From positions 2,294,001 through 2,358,000 of the forward strand of contig CP001643.1 in the NCBI GenBank assembly GCA_000023405.1: 64,000 bases of DNA, written 5' to 3'. The translations under genes were made by a program, and so were the position numbers. The DNA is from Brachybacterium faecium DSM 4810. GTDB taxonomy: Bacteria > Actinomycetota > Actinomycetes > Actinomycetales > Dermabacteraceae. How positions within the stretch are numbered: the stretch's first letter is position 1; each line of letters starts with the position of its first letter. Under the pieces are notes generated by a model. That model searched no databases, was not told where the DNA came from, and saw nothing but the letters and a program-made list of their open reading frames with translations. This document shows, in pieces, positions 55,092 to 63,874 of the stretch.

Positions 55092-55131
55092 GCACCGACC
55101 TCTCGTCGTGGGGGCGCCGCAGGCGGTGCCC

Positions 55132-55137
55132 TAGGAT
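55132..55137 (+). promoter_or_regulatory. Possible -10 TAGGAT of the glycosyltransferase gene at 55281
   Basis: TAGGAT fits the TANNNT pattern and would give a leader of about 137 bases. No -35 element is evident. Confidence 0.3.
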
Positions 55138-55280
55138 CGTGTCGTACCGGTCGCCAGACTATGCGGAGGGCTCTTCCTCCCGACAGCGGCGGCCTCCCGC
55201 AGATCGCACTGATGCCGCCTCGTTATCGTGCGCGTGAGCGGCACCACTGGACCCCCGAACGGTTCGACGGAGGAAGGCCC

Positions 55281-56321
55281 GTGTCCCAGCCAGACTATTC
55301 CAGCGTCCTCCACCTCAGCGATCCCGCGTTCACCGCGACGCTGCTGCGCCGTGCCGCGGCGGAGACCGGCCGCCGGTGGGAGGTGCTGCCCCTGGCCACC
55401 GCCCCCGCGCCCACGAGCGCCTCCGCCCTCGCGGTCAAAGCGGTGCGCGGTCTGCGCTGGGAGGCCCGCCTGGCCGGGGCCCGGGCGCGGGCCCGCCGCG
55501 TGCACGTGCACAGCGTGCTGGCGCGCCGTCACGCCGGGTGGGCCTTCGGGCGCCGCTTCGCCCTGCATCTGCACGGCACCGACATCCGCACGAACCAGTA
55601 CCTCGAGCAGCACCGGCAGCTGGTGCGGGAGACCGTGGGCCGCGCGCAGGTCGTCTTCTACTCCACCCCCGATCTGCGCGAGCACGTCGCGCCGCTGCGT
55701 GAGGACGCCCGTCTGGTGCCCGTGCCGGTGCCGCTGCCCGAGGGGCCGCGGCCGCAGCCTCCGGCACCGATCGCGGCGCTCACCGGCGGCCGGGACTACC
55801 TCTTCTTCCCCTCCCGCTGGGAGGAGGTCAAGGGCGGCGCCCGCCAGATCGCCGTGGCGCGGGAGCTGTCCCGTGCGGTCGCGGGCGACTCCGCGCCGCT
55901 GCTCGTGGGGCTGGACTGGGGGCCGCTCGCGCAGGAGGCGGCGGCCGCGGGCGTGCATCTGGTGCCGAAGATGCCGCATGCGCAGTTCCGCGCCGCGGTG
56001 GCCGGTGCCCGGCTGTGCATCGGCCAGTTCGCGGGCATCCTCAGCGCCTCCGAGCTCGACGCCCTCGCGGCGGACGTCCCGCTGGTGGCCCCGCTGAACC
56101 CCGAGTGGTACGACGCGAGCCATCCCTCGCTCGCCGTGCCCCCGGTGCTCGGGGGCGTCGATCTGGGGATGACCGGCAGCCCTGCGGACATCGCCGACAT
56201 CGTCACCGAGGAGCTCGGGTCTCCGGCAGGGCGTCCCACCCTCGACTGGGTGCGGGAGCATCACTCGCCGCAGGCGGCGCTGGAGGAGGTGCTGCGCGGG
56301 TACCGCGATAGCGGGTGGTGA
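55281..56321 (+). CDS. Glycosyltransferase (GT4-like)
   Basis: A 346-residue GT-B protein with a reduced N-terminal domain: VLHLSDPAFTATLLRRAAAE, VHVHSVLARRHAGWAFGRRFALHLHGTDIR, VVFYSTPDLREHV, then LFFPSRWEEVKGG and ILSASELDALAADVPLVAP. The HLHGTD segment is typical of GT4. It is shorter than the usual 370-400 residues. GGAGGAAGG lies before the GTG at 55281; an in-frame ATG at 55212 has no ribosome site. The stop is six bases from the convergent tandem glycosyltransferase gene. Confidence 0.82.
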   Translation: MSQPDYSSVLHLSDPAFTATLLRRAAAETGRRWEVLPLATAPAPTSASALAVKAVRGLRWEARLAGARARARRVHVHSVLARRHAGWAFGRRFALHLHGTDIRTNQYLEQHRQLVRETVGRAQVVFYSTPDLREHVAPLREDARLVPVPVPLPEGPRPQPPAPIAALTGGRDYLFFPSRWEEVKGGARQIAVARELSRAVAGDSAPLLVGLDWGPLAQEAAAAGVHLVPKMPHAQFRAAVAGARLCIGQFAGILSASELDALAADVPLVAPLNPEWYDASHPSLAVPPVLGGVDLGMTGSPADIADIVTEELGSPAGRPTLDWVREHHSPQAALEEVLRGYRDSGW

Positions 56322-56327
56322 GCCGGC

Positions 56328-58595
56328 TCAGGGGCGCCGTGCGCCGAGGCGCTCGACGGCCTGTGCGGCCCGTGCCCGCCACGTCTGGTCGTGGCGCACC
56401 TGCCGCGCCGCCCGGGCGAACTGTGCGAGCCGTTCGGGCCGGGCGCGCAGGTCCTCCAGCTCCTCCCGCAGCGCCTCGGACGAGTAGTCGATGACCGGCC
56501 CCACCCCGAGGCGCTCCCCGAGGTCCCCGGCATAGGTGCCGCGGCTGAGCAGGACGGGCTTGCCGTGGCCCACGTATTCGAAGAACTTCACCGGGGCGGC
56601 GAAGGTGCGGTACTCCCCGGGTTCGACGAACAGCACGCAGGCGGAGGCCGCGTCGTAGAGCGGTTCGAGCTCCGCCCCGGAGCCGTGCACCACCCGGATC
56701 CTTTCGCCGAGCAGGTGCTCGTAGCGGTCACGGTTCTTCTCCCAGTCCGCCGGGGGGACGCACATCGTGAGCGTCACCCCTGGGGTCGCGGCGACGGCCT
56801 CGAGGCAGGCGTCCAGGCCGTACTCGGCGCCGAGCCCTCCGACGTACAGCAGGTGCAGCCCCTCCGGGGCGGCCGAGTCCACGACCGTCGCGCCCGGGGG
56901 CAGGGCGCTGCTGTCCGCTGCCGGGACGGGGATGATCGGGGCCATCCGCTCCGAGGGCAGGAAGAGGTGCACCCGGGCGAGGCGCAGCACCGCCAGGTCG
57001 AGGCGGTACAGCAGGTTCATCGCCGCCGAGCGCGGCGTGCGCAGGTTCCGCAGCGACGTGGAGAAGCGCCAGTACACGTCCCGGTAGAACTCCCCGGCGG
57101 GGAGACGGTGCCGGCGGGCCCACAGCAGGATGCGGGCCTCGAGCAGCGGGGCCAGGCCCTCGTCGATGGAGGCGGCGATGAGGTTCGGCTGGGTCGAGTT
57201 CTCCGAGTAGAGCAGCTGCATGCGCTGCCCGGCGCGGAGGCGGCGCCGCGCCGTGCGGAAGGCGACCGCCCGCTGCCGGGGCGCTCCGGTGAGCGGATGG
57301 ACCCGGTAGCCGTTCTCGGCGAACGCCTCCGCCATGCGCAGGGGCCGCAGCCGGCTGGCCCCGCGGGGGTGGGGGTCCAGCGGGAACGGGGCGTGGAACA
57401 GCATCCGGGGCCGGGACTCCGCCTCGGCGGCGCGGCGGTACATCCCCACCTGCCGCGTCACGAAGGCCTCCTGCGAGAAGATCTCCCGGGCCCGGGCGCG
57501 GATGGCCTCCCTGTCGGCGGGGGACGTGGCCGCGGCGGCCTCGGTCATCGCCGTCATCGCGTCGGCGAGGGCCGCGGGATCATCCGTGGGGACCACCCTC
57601 CCGCTGCGCGGATCCACCCAGGCGCGTCCCGCCCAGGTGTCGGTCGCGATGACGGCCAGCCCGGCGGAGCGGGCCTCCCCGAGCACCGTCCCTCCGGCCT
57701 CGACCGCGCTGGCCAGCACCAGGCAGTGGCAGCGCGCCATCAGCGCCGGCAGCCGGTCGCGCTCCACACGGCCGAGCAGCTCGACCCGCTCCGCGACGCC
57801 GAGACGCTCCGCGTGCGCGCCCAGCTGGGCGACCCGCTCCGCGGTGCCGCCCGCGATCACCAGGCGGGCGGGGGCGGTCGCGGCCGCGCGGGAGAAGGCG
57901 TCGATCGTCTCCTCGACCCGCTTGTTGGGCACGAGGTTCGACACGTGCAGGAAGGTGTACGGCGCGGGGCCCTCCGCGGCGGCGCCCTCCCGCGCGGCGG
58001 CCTCGCTCCCGGCCGGGCGGGCGGCATGGAAGGCGTCGGGGACCGGCAGCGGGATGACCTCGGGGCGGGCGATGTCGTAGTGCGCGCCGATCGCTTCGGC
58101 GAAGGGGTCGCTGACGGTCGCGACCACCGCCGCATCGGCCAGCGCGTGCAGGAGGTGGGCGCGGCGGGCCGCGGAGCGGGCGGCGCTCAGGCTCGAGGGC
58201 CGGTGCTCGGTGAGCACGACCCCGCGGCCCCAGCGCACGGCGAGATCCTGGGCGACGAGCAGGCCGGGCAGCACCGAGTGGGCGTGGAGCACATCGGGCA
58301 GCTCCTCCGTCGCGGTGCGGTGTGCCGTCTCGGCCAGGTGCCCCAGCAGCTCCTGCTCGAGGCGCTGGAGCGGGCGGGGAAGCGCGGGGGCCTCGAAGCG
58401 GATCACTCTCAGCGCGCCGTCGTGCTCGATCGTGGTCGCGGGACCGCGCCATCGCGGGAGCGGGACCAGGCGCGGCACCAGAAGAGTCACCTCGTGCCCC
58501 GCGGCGGCCACCATCGCGGCCTGCTCGCGGAAGAAGGAGCCGTTCAGCGGCTCCTGCGCCGTCGGGTACCAGGACGGGACGACGAGGACTCTCAT
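56328..58595 (-). CDS. Two-module GT4 glycosyltransferase
   Basis: A 755-residue protein joining two GT-B modules. The first (about 1-395) has VPSWYPTAQEPLNGSFFREQ, HAHSVLPGLL, FLHVSNLVPNKRVEETIDAF and AVEAGGTVLGEARSAGLAVIAT. The second (about 400-755) restarts at RMLFHAPFPLDPHPRGASRLRPLRM and has LLYVGGLGAEYGLDACLEAV and VKFFEYVGHGKPVLLS. The two modules may add successive sugars. There is no frameshift and no stop between them. It lies 60 bases downstream of the flippase gene on the same strand, so they are probably co-transcribed. Confidence 0.87.
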   Translation of the reverse strand: MRVLVVPSWYPTAQEPLNGSFFREQAAMVAAAGHEVTLLVPRLVPLPRWRGPATTIEHDGALRVIRFEAPALPRPLQRLEQELLGHLAETAHRTATEELPDVLHAHSVLPGLLVAQDLAVRWGRGVVLTEHRPSSLSAARSAARRAHLLHALADAAVVATVSDPFAEAIGAHYDIARPEVIPLPVPDAFHAARPAGSEAAAREGAAAEGPAPYTFLHVSNLVPNKRVEETIDAFSRAAATAPARLVIAGGTAERVAQLGAHAERLGVAERVELLGRVERDRLPALMARCHCLVLASAVEAGGTVLGEARSAGLAVIATDTWAGRAWVDPRSGRVVPTDDPAALADAMTAMTEAAAATSPADREAIRARAREIFSQEAFVTRQVGMYRRAAEAESRPRMLFHAPFPLDPHPRGASRLRPLRMAEAFAENGYRVHPLTGAPRQRAVAFRTARRRLRAGQRMQLLYSENSTQPNLIAASIDEGLAPLLEARILLWARRHRLPAGEFYRDVYWRFSTSLRNLRTPRSAAMNLLYRLDLAVLRLARVHLFLPSERMAPIIPVPAADSSALPPGATVVDSAAPEGLHLLYVGGLGAEYGLDACLEAVAATPGVTLTMCVPPADWEKNRDRYEHLLGERIRVVHGSGAELEPLYDAASACVLFVEPGEYRTFAAPVKFFEYVGHGKPVLLSRGTYAGDLGERLGVGPVIDYSSEALREELEDLRARPERLAQFARAARQVRHDQTWRARAAQAVERLGARRP

Positions 58596-58655
58596 GCACG
58601 GGCTCCTGGTCTCGGTCTCTCGGGGGGCTCGGTCAGGTGGCGGGTCGGGCCGCGC

Positions 58656-59993
58656 TCAGGCCTCCGGCTCCGACGGCTCGGGGCCGGAGGCGGCCGCAGC
58701 GGCCGGATCCGCCTGTCGTCTGCGATCGTATCCGCGCGCGGCCAGCAGCGACATCAGCAGCATGAGCGCGAGCATCCCCGCCATGAGCAGGCCCAGCCAG
58801 AACACCGTCTCCAACAGCGGCAGCGGGGAGAAGTACAGCAGCGACAGCGGCGCGGCGCAGAAGACGATGGAGAAGCCGAGCATCCACTGCTGGTTGTCGG
58901 TGACCACGAACACGGTGGAGATCGGGGAGGTCACCAGCTGCATCGCCAGCCAGGGGGTGAGGGCGCGGGCGAACTCCCCCGCCATGTCCCACTGCGGTCC
59001 GAACACCAGGGTGAACATCCACGGGGCGACGAGGTAGATCAGTCCGAAGGGCACCAGGGTGATCAGCAGCGAGCGGAGGATGGTGGCGCGCACCAGCGGG
59101 AGCATCTCCCCCGGCCGCACCCGGGCGAGCTTCTGGAAGAACACCTGGCTGATCGCGCTGTTGATGAGCCCGATGGGCACCTGCAGGATCCGCCAGGCGA
59201 GGTTGAACTGGCCGACCGCGCCCAGCGCGACGGTGCCGATCAGGAGGGTGATGCCGTTGGTGCGCAGCGAGTCCACCAGGGCGGTGGGCATGTTCAGCAG
59301 CGGCATCTTCTTGTAGCGCCGCACCAGCTCCATCCCGCTGGTGGTCCCCTCGGGCAGCGGCCGGAACAGGGATTTCGCCCGCAGCCGCAGGTTCACGAAG
59401 GCGAAGGCCTGGCCGATGAGGGTGCCGAAGATCAGTCCCGGCAGGGTGCGCAGGCCCAGCAGGCCGAAGCCGAGCTGGCCGCCGGCGGAGCCGATCGACT
59501 GCTGGACCCGGTTCAGGGAGATCGTGCGGTAGTCCGTCTTCCGGTTGAACCAGAACTGCATCATCGTCGCCTGTGCGACGAAGAAGACGGTGAATCCGCC
59601 CATCACCAGCCAGGAGGCGAGCTCGGGGTCGCCGTACTGCGCGATCACGAGGTCCCGCAGGAGGAGCGCCGCGAGGGTGAACAGCCCGGCGACGGCGAGG
59701 TTGCTGTAGGTGGCCACCCGCGCGATCCGTCGGGCCTCGTCATCGTCCTCCGGGAGCATGATCGTCATGTCCAGACGCATCGAGGCGATGGTGGTGGCGA
59801 TCGCGGTCAGCGAGCCGAAGACGGCGAACTGGCCGAAGGCCTCGGGGGTGAACAGACGCGCCGTGATCGTCGACACGGCCATCACCACGACCTGGGAGAT
59901 GGCGGTGCCGGTGAGCAGCACCATCACGTGACGCAGCGTGGGATATCTCTTGACCAGCTTCTGCATCCGGCCGCGGATACCGGCGGAGCGCAC
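58656..59993 (-). CDS. Wzx-like oligosaccharide flippase
   Basis: About 445 residues with some twelve to fourteen membrane segments of the MATE/MVF-like polysaccharide flippase family: VLLTGTAISQVVVMAVSTITARLFTPEAFGQFAVFGS at the start and NLAWRILQVPIGLINSAISQVFFQKLA in the middle are family hallmarks. It would move undecaprenyl-linked repeat units to the outside. The start is uncertain: TTG at 59996, GTG at 59993 or ATG at 59966. It is divergent from the asparagine-synthase-like gene. No Wzy-type polymerase is recognised in the window. Confidence 0.9.
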   Translation of the reverse strand: MRSAGIRGRMQKLVKRYPTLRHVMVLLTGTAISQVVVMAVSTITARLFTPEAFGQFAVFGSLTAIATTIASMRLDMTIMLPEDDDEARRIARVATYSNLAVAGLFTLAALLLRDLVIAQYGDPELASWLVMGGFTVFFVAQATMMQFWFNRKTDYRTISLNRVQQSIGSAGGQLGFGLLGLRTLPGLIFGTLIGQAFAFVNLRLRAKSLFRPLPEGTTSGMELVRRYKKMPLLNMPTALVDSLRTNGITLLIGTVALGAVGQFNLAWRILQVPIGLINSAISQVFFQKLARVRPGEMLPLVRATILRSLLITLVPFGLIYLVAPWMFTLVFGPQWDMAGEFARALTPWLAMQLVTSPISTVFVVTDNQQWMLGFSIVFCAAPLSLLYFSPLPLLETVFWLGLLMAGMLALMLLMSLLAARGYDRRRQADPAAAAASGPEPSEPEA

Positions 59994-60024
59994 CAACCCC
60001 GGACCACCTCGCGATCGCTGTGAG

Positions 60025-60030
60025 TACGAT
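60025..60030 (+). promoter_or_regulatory. Possible -10 TACGAT of the asparagine-synthase-like gene
   Basis: TACGAT in the divergent region would start transcription near 60037, leaving a leader of about 47 bases with the GAGGAG ribosome site at 60075-60080. Confidence 0.35.
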
Positions 60031-60083
60031 GAACGTGCGGGTCACGTCGACTCGCGTCCCGGCGCGTTGACCACGAGGAGCCC

Positions 60084-61664
60084 ATGCTGACCGTCGTCCC
60101 GCATCTTAGTACACGGTGGATCGCGGGCTCCCAGGGTCAGCTCCTGCGCCTGACGCCCGGTGCCGAGCCGCCCGCAGATCCCACGCCCAAGTCCCTGCGG
60201 CGCAGCGGCGCGCTCTTCTCCGCCGTGCTGGTGACGGCCGAGGAGATCCTGCTGCTCACCGATCACCTGCGCTCCTGGCCGCTGTTCTACGCGGTGCACG
60301 GCGGTGCGGTGCACGTGGGCGAGGACGCCTTCTCCGTGGCGGACGCCATCGGGGGCCGGACCCTCGACGACGCGGTCGCCGCCGAGTTCCTGCACACGGG
60401 GTACGCGCTCGGCGAGGGCACCCTGCTGCGCGGCGTCCGGCAGGTGCCCGCGGGCACGACCGTGCGGATCGACCGGGCCACCGGCGCCGTCTCCCACCGC
60501 CTCGAGCGCCGGCTGCGGCTCCGCGAGCCCGCCGGTGAGGACCTGGACGCCTTCACCGCCGCCTTCGCCGAGGCGCTGGATGCGCAGATGGCGAAGCTCT
60601 ACGACCGGGCCGACGGGCGGGTCATCGCGCTGCCCCTCTCCGCCGGGCTCGACTCCCGCCTGCTCGCGGCGCTGCTCGCCCGCGACGGCTACCCGAACGT
60701 GCTCACCGTCACCTACGGGCTCCCCGGCAACGCGGAGGCGCGGGCGTCCTCGCGGATCGCCGAGAGCCTGGGCCTGCCGTGGCGGCAGGTGACGCACACG
60801 CCGCAGGAGCTGCGCGAGGCCTGGACGGCCCCGTCCACGGAGGCGTTCCTGCGCGAGGCCTCCGGCGGCGCCTCGCTCCCCCACATCCAGGACTGGTACG
60901 CGATGCGGCAGCTCACCGCGGACGGCACGCTGCCGCCCGGCAGCATCGTGATCCCCGGTCATACGGTGGTGAGCTCCGCCAAGGACGAACCGCTCCGCCA
61001 TCGCCGCGAGGTGACCCCGGCCGCGGTCGTGCACGCGCTCGAGCGGTGGCATTTCGCGCTGCGCTCGCAGCCGGGCCGCGCGGTGCGCCTGCCCGGCGTG
61101 GTCCGTGCGCTGCAGGACTTCTTCACCGAGGTCTCGCTCGAGGGCGGGAGGCGCCCGACCATGGATGCGATGCGCTGGTTCTGGCAGCGGGAGCGGCAGG
61201 CGAAGTACATCCTCAACTCGATGCGCGGCTACGAGCACGTGGGCCTGGAATGGGCGCTGCCGATGCACGAGCTGCCGGTGTGGGAGGTGTACGAGGCGGC
61301 GCCCGATGAGGCGATCGCCTCCCGCGAGTGGTACCGCGCCATGACGGAGCGGCTCTACAGCGCCGTCAGCGGGGAGCGGGCGCCCACCACCGCGCCGCGC
61401 TCGACGGAGCGCTCCCCCGCCCGGCGCGCCGCCTCCGCGCTCGCCCGGTGCACGGGCCTGCCGCAGCTGCGGTCCCGCGTGCGCACGGTGCAGGCGGTGG
61501 TCGATCACCCGCTCGGCTTCGACGCGCTGATCACGGGCGCGAGCCGGCGCGAGATCGCGCTGCGGACCGCGCGGGGCATGACCCCGCTCGGCGAGTACGC
61601 GGAGCTGTTCCTCGCCGATGAGTGGGTGCCGGGCAGCAGCCTGTTCGAGCCGCAGGACGGCTGA
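60084..61664 (+). CDS. Asparagine-synthase-related amidotransferase lacking the catalytic Cys2
   Basis: A 526-residue protein. The N-terminal region (about 1-135) has the AsnB glutaminase outline (LLLTDHLRSWPLFYA, VRQVPAGTTVRID) but begins MLTVVPHLS and has no Cys2, so it cannot hydrolyse glutamine. The synthetase domain has the ATP-pyrophosphatase P-loop PLSAGLDSRLLAALLA (about 188-203) and EWALPMHELPVWE later. It may use free ammonia or a partner glutaminase to amidate a carboxyl group; beside uronate-forming genes, a sugar carboxyl is a good candidate. GAGGAG precedes the ATG. Confidence 0.82.
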   Translation: MLTVVPHLSTRWIAGSQGQLLRLTPGAEPPADPTPKSLRRSGALFSAVLVTAEEILLLTDHLRSWPLFYAVHGGAVHVGEDAFSVADAIGGRTLDDAVAAEFLHTGYALGEGTLLRGVRQVPAGTTVRIDRATGAVSHRLERRLRLREPAGEDLDAFTAAFAEALDAQMAKLYDRADGRVIALPLSAGLDSRLLAALLARDGYPNVLTVTYGLPGNAEARASSRIAESLGLPWRQVTHTPQELREAWTAPSTEAFLREASGGASLPHIQDWYAMRQLTADGTLPPGSIVIPGHTVVSSAKDEPLRHRREVTPAAVVHALERWHFALRSQPGRAVRLPGVVRALQDFFTEVSLEGGRRPTMDAMRWFWQRERQAKYILNSMRGYEHVGLEWALPMHELPVWEVYEAAPDEAIASREWYRAMTERLYSAVSGERAPTTAPRSTERSPARRAASALARCTGLPQLRSRVRTVQAVVDHPLGFDALITGASRREIALRTARGMTPLGEYAELFLADEWVPGSSLFEPQDG

Positions 61665-61692
61665 GGGCGCCCACCGCTCGCGCGGGACCCGC

Positions 61693-61731
61693 GCCGCCGG
61701 CCCGGGGCGCTGCGCTCCCGGGCGCGGCGGC
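61693..61731. terminator. Hairpin between convergent genes
   Basis: CCCGGG (61701-61706) pairs with CCCGGG (61717-61722), extended past an internal loop by GCCGCC (61693-61698) with GGCGGC (61726-61731). It lies in the 99-base gap between two convergent stops and could end transcription from both sides. Confidence 0.45.
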
Positions 61732-61763
61732 GGCCCCGGCGGCGCGGCCCCGAGCGCCGCGCA

Positions 61764-62762
61764 TCACTCGAGCGTGACGACCTGTCCCTCGCGCGCGCTC
61801 TCGAGCACGGCCTCGACGGTGCGGACGGTGTGCAGGCCCTCCCGCATGGTGACGATGTTCGAGGTATCCCCGCGGATCGCGTCGCGGAAGGCCTGGTGCT
61901 CGGTGGCCAGCGGCTCCTGGCGGTGGAGGGCGTAGCGGATCGAGTCGCCCTCGCTCACGCCGCGGAAGGAGGCCATCGACTCCCAGAGGTTGGTCGCCGC
62001 ATCGGCGTTGGTGAAGAAGGTGAGGTCGGCGTTGAGGGTGTCCGCCACCAGGGCGCCCTTCTCCCCCGTCACCACGGTGACGCGCTCCTTGAACGGGGTC
62101 AGCCAGTTCACCAGGTGGTTGGTGATGGTGCCGTCCGCGAGACGGCCGGCGATCGAGACCATGTCCTCGTCCTCGCGGCCGGAGCGGCGGGTGGAGGTCG
62201 CTCCGACGCTCGCGTACGCGGACTGCGCCACCCAGGCGGTGAGGTCGAGGTCGTGGGTGGCGAGGTCCTTGACCACGCCGACGTCCGCGATGCGGGCGGG
62301 GAACCCGCCCTGGCGGCGGGTGACGATCTGGTAGATCTCCCCCAGCTGCCCGTCGGCGATGCGGCTGCGCATCTCCTGCAGCGCCGGGTTGTACCGCTCG
62401 ATGTATCCCACCGCGCCGACCAGGCCGGCCTTCTCGAACACGGCGGTGATCTCCTCCGCCTCGCCGATGTCGAAGGCGAGCGGCTTCTCGACCAGCGTGT
62501 GGATCCCGGCGTCGGCGAGCGCGAGCGCCACGTCGCGGTGGAACTGGGTGGGCACGGCCACCACCGCGTAGTCGATCCCGGCCGCGATCAGCGCCGCGAC
62601 GTCCGGCAGCACCTCGAGGCCCGGTGCGGCGCCGTGCGGGTCGCCGTGCGCGTCCGCGACGGCCACCAGCTCCACGCCCTCGAGGGACTGCAGGTTGCGG
62701 GCGTGGTGACGCCCCATCATCCCCAGCCCGATCAGCCCTGCCCGCAGCGTCTTCTGCGCCAT
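61764..62762 (-). CDS. Gfo/Idh/MocA family sugar oxidoreductase (WlbA/WbpB-like)
   Basis: A 332-residue NAD(P)-dependent dehydrogenase. The Rossmann motif GLIGLGMMGRHHARNL is at 9-24, the conserved EKPLAFD near 93-99, and the catalytic-site region is VVKDLATHDLD. In WbpB/WlbA enzymes this fold oxidises C3 of a UDP-HexNAc uronate to give a 3-keto sugar for transamination. AGGAG seven bases before the ATG at 62762 favours it over the ATG at 62768, which overlaps the stop of the aminotransferase gene. The neighbouring DegT enzyme and WecC support the 3-keto role. Confidence 0.88.
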   Translation of the reverse strand: MAQKTLRAGLIGLGMMGRHHARNLQSLEGVELVAVADAHGDPHGAAPGLEVLPDVAALIAAGIDYAVVAVPTQFHRDVALALADAGIHTLVEKPLAFDIGEAEEITAVFEKAGLVGAVGYIERYNPALQEMRSRIADGQLGEIYQIVTRRQGGFPARIADVGVVKDLATHDLDLTAWVAQSAYASVGATSTRRSGREDEDMVSIAGRLADGTITNHLVNWLTPFKERVTVVTGEKGALVADTLNADLTFFTNADAATNLWESMASFRGVSEGDSIRYALHRQEPLATEHQAFRDAIRGDTSNIVTMREGLHTVRTVEAVLESAREGQVVTLE

Positions 62763-62764
62763 GC

Positions 62765-63874
62765 TCATGCTCCTGCCTTCGCGACCGTGTTCACGGCGGC
62801 CACGATCCGTTCGCGATCCATGTCCGACAGGCTCGGATGCACCGGCAGCGACAGCACCTCGGCCGCCAGGCGCTCCGTCACCGGGAGATCCACCTCGGTG
62901 CGGAACGTCTCCAGCCGGTGCACCGGCGTGGGGTAGTACACCCCGCAGCCCACCCGGTGCTCCTCCCGCAGCGCGGCCGCGAAGGCGTCCCGCTCCGCCG
63001 CGGAGGCCCCGTCGATCCGGATCGTGTACTGGTGATACACGTGCGTGGCCGCCTCGCGCACCACCGGCGTGGCCACGCCCTGCAGGTTCGCGTCGAAGAA
63101 CGCCGCATTCTCCTGCCGCGCCGCGGTCCAGCCGGCCAGCTTCCCCAGCTGCACCCGCCCGATCGCCGCGTGGATGTCGGTCATGCGGTTGTTGAAGCCC
63201 GCGATCTCGTTCGCGTACTGCGCCTCCATCCCCTGGTTGCGCAGCAGCCGCACCTGACGGGCGATCTCCGGCGTCGCGCAGGAGACCATCCCGCCCTCCC
63301 CCGAGGTCATGTTCTTCGTGGGATACAGCGAGAACATCCCGCCCTGCCCGAAGGTGCCCACCTGCGCGCCCTGCCAGGTCGCGCCATGCGCCTGCGCCGC
63401 ATCCTCGAACACCCACAGCCCGTGCTGCTCGGCGATCGCCAGCAGCCGATCCATCGGCGCGGGATGGCCGTACAGGTGCACCGGCTGGATCCCGACGGTC
63501 CGCTCCGTGACCGCCGCCTCGACCGCCTCCGGATCCAGGGTGAAGGACTGCGGATCCACGTCCACGAACACCGGCGTCGCCCCGCACACGGCGACCGTGT
63601 TGGCCGTCGCCGCGAAGGTGAACGAGGGCACGATCACCTCGTCGCCGGGGCCCAGCCCCAGCGCCAGCATCCCCAGGTGCTGCCCCGAGGTGCCGGAGTT
63701 CACGGCCACCACCTCGCGGCCACCCGCGAGCGCCTGGGAGAACTCGGCCTCGAACGCGGCCACCTCCGGCCCCTGCGCCACCATGCCGGAGGCCAGGACG
63801 CGATCGACCGCGGCCCGCTCCTCCTGCCCGATGATCGGCTTGGCCGGAGGGATCATCGCGAGTTCGGTGTTCAT
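62765..63874 (-). CDS. DegT/DnrJ/EryC1/StrS aminotransferase (WlbC/WbpE-like)
   Basis: A 369-residue PLP-dependent sugar aminotransferase. VNSGTSGQHLGMLALGLGPGDEVIVPSFTFAATANTV binds cofactor phosphate, FEDAAQAHGA supplies the cofactor Asp and Gln, and Lys187 in SLYPTKNMTSGEGG forms the Schiff base. C-terminal VYHQYTIRIDG follows. It should transfer the glutamate amino group to a 3-keto nucleotide sugar made by the downstream oxidoreductase. The ATG overlaps the upstream stop (ATGA), and its own stop lies next to the oxidoreductase start. Confidence 0.92.
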   Translation of the reverse strand: MNTELAMIPPAKPIIGQEERAAVDRVLASGMVAQGPEVAAFEAEFSQALAGGREVVAVNSGTSGQHLGMLALGLGPGDEVIVPSFTFAATANTVAVCGATPVFVDVDPQSFTLDPEAVEAAVTERTVGIQPVHLYGHPAPMDRLLAIAEQHGLWVFEDAAQAHGATWQGAQVGTFGQGGMFSLYPTKNMTSGEGGMVSCATPEIARQVRLLRNQGMEAQYANEIAGFNNRMTDIHAAIGRVQLGKLAGWTAARQENAAFFDANLQGVATPVVREAATHVYHQYTIRIDGASAAERDAFAAALREEHRVGCGVYYPTPVHRLETFRTEVDLPVTERLAAEVLSLPVHPSLSDMDRERIVAAVNTVAKAGA

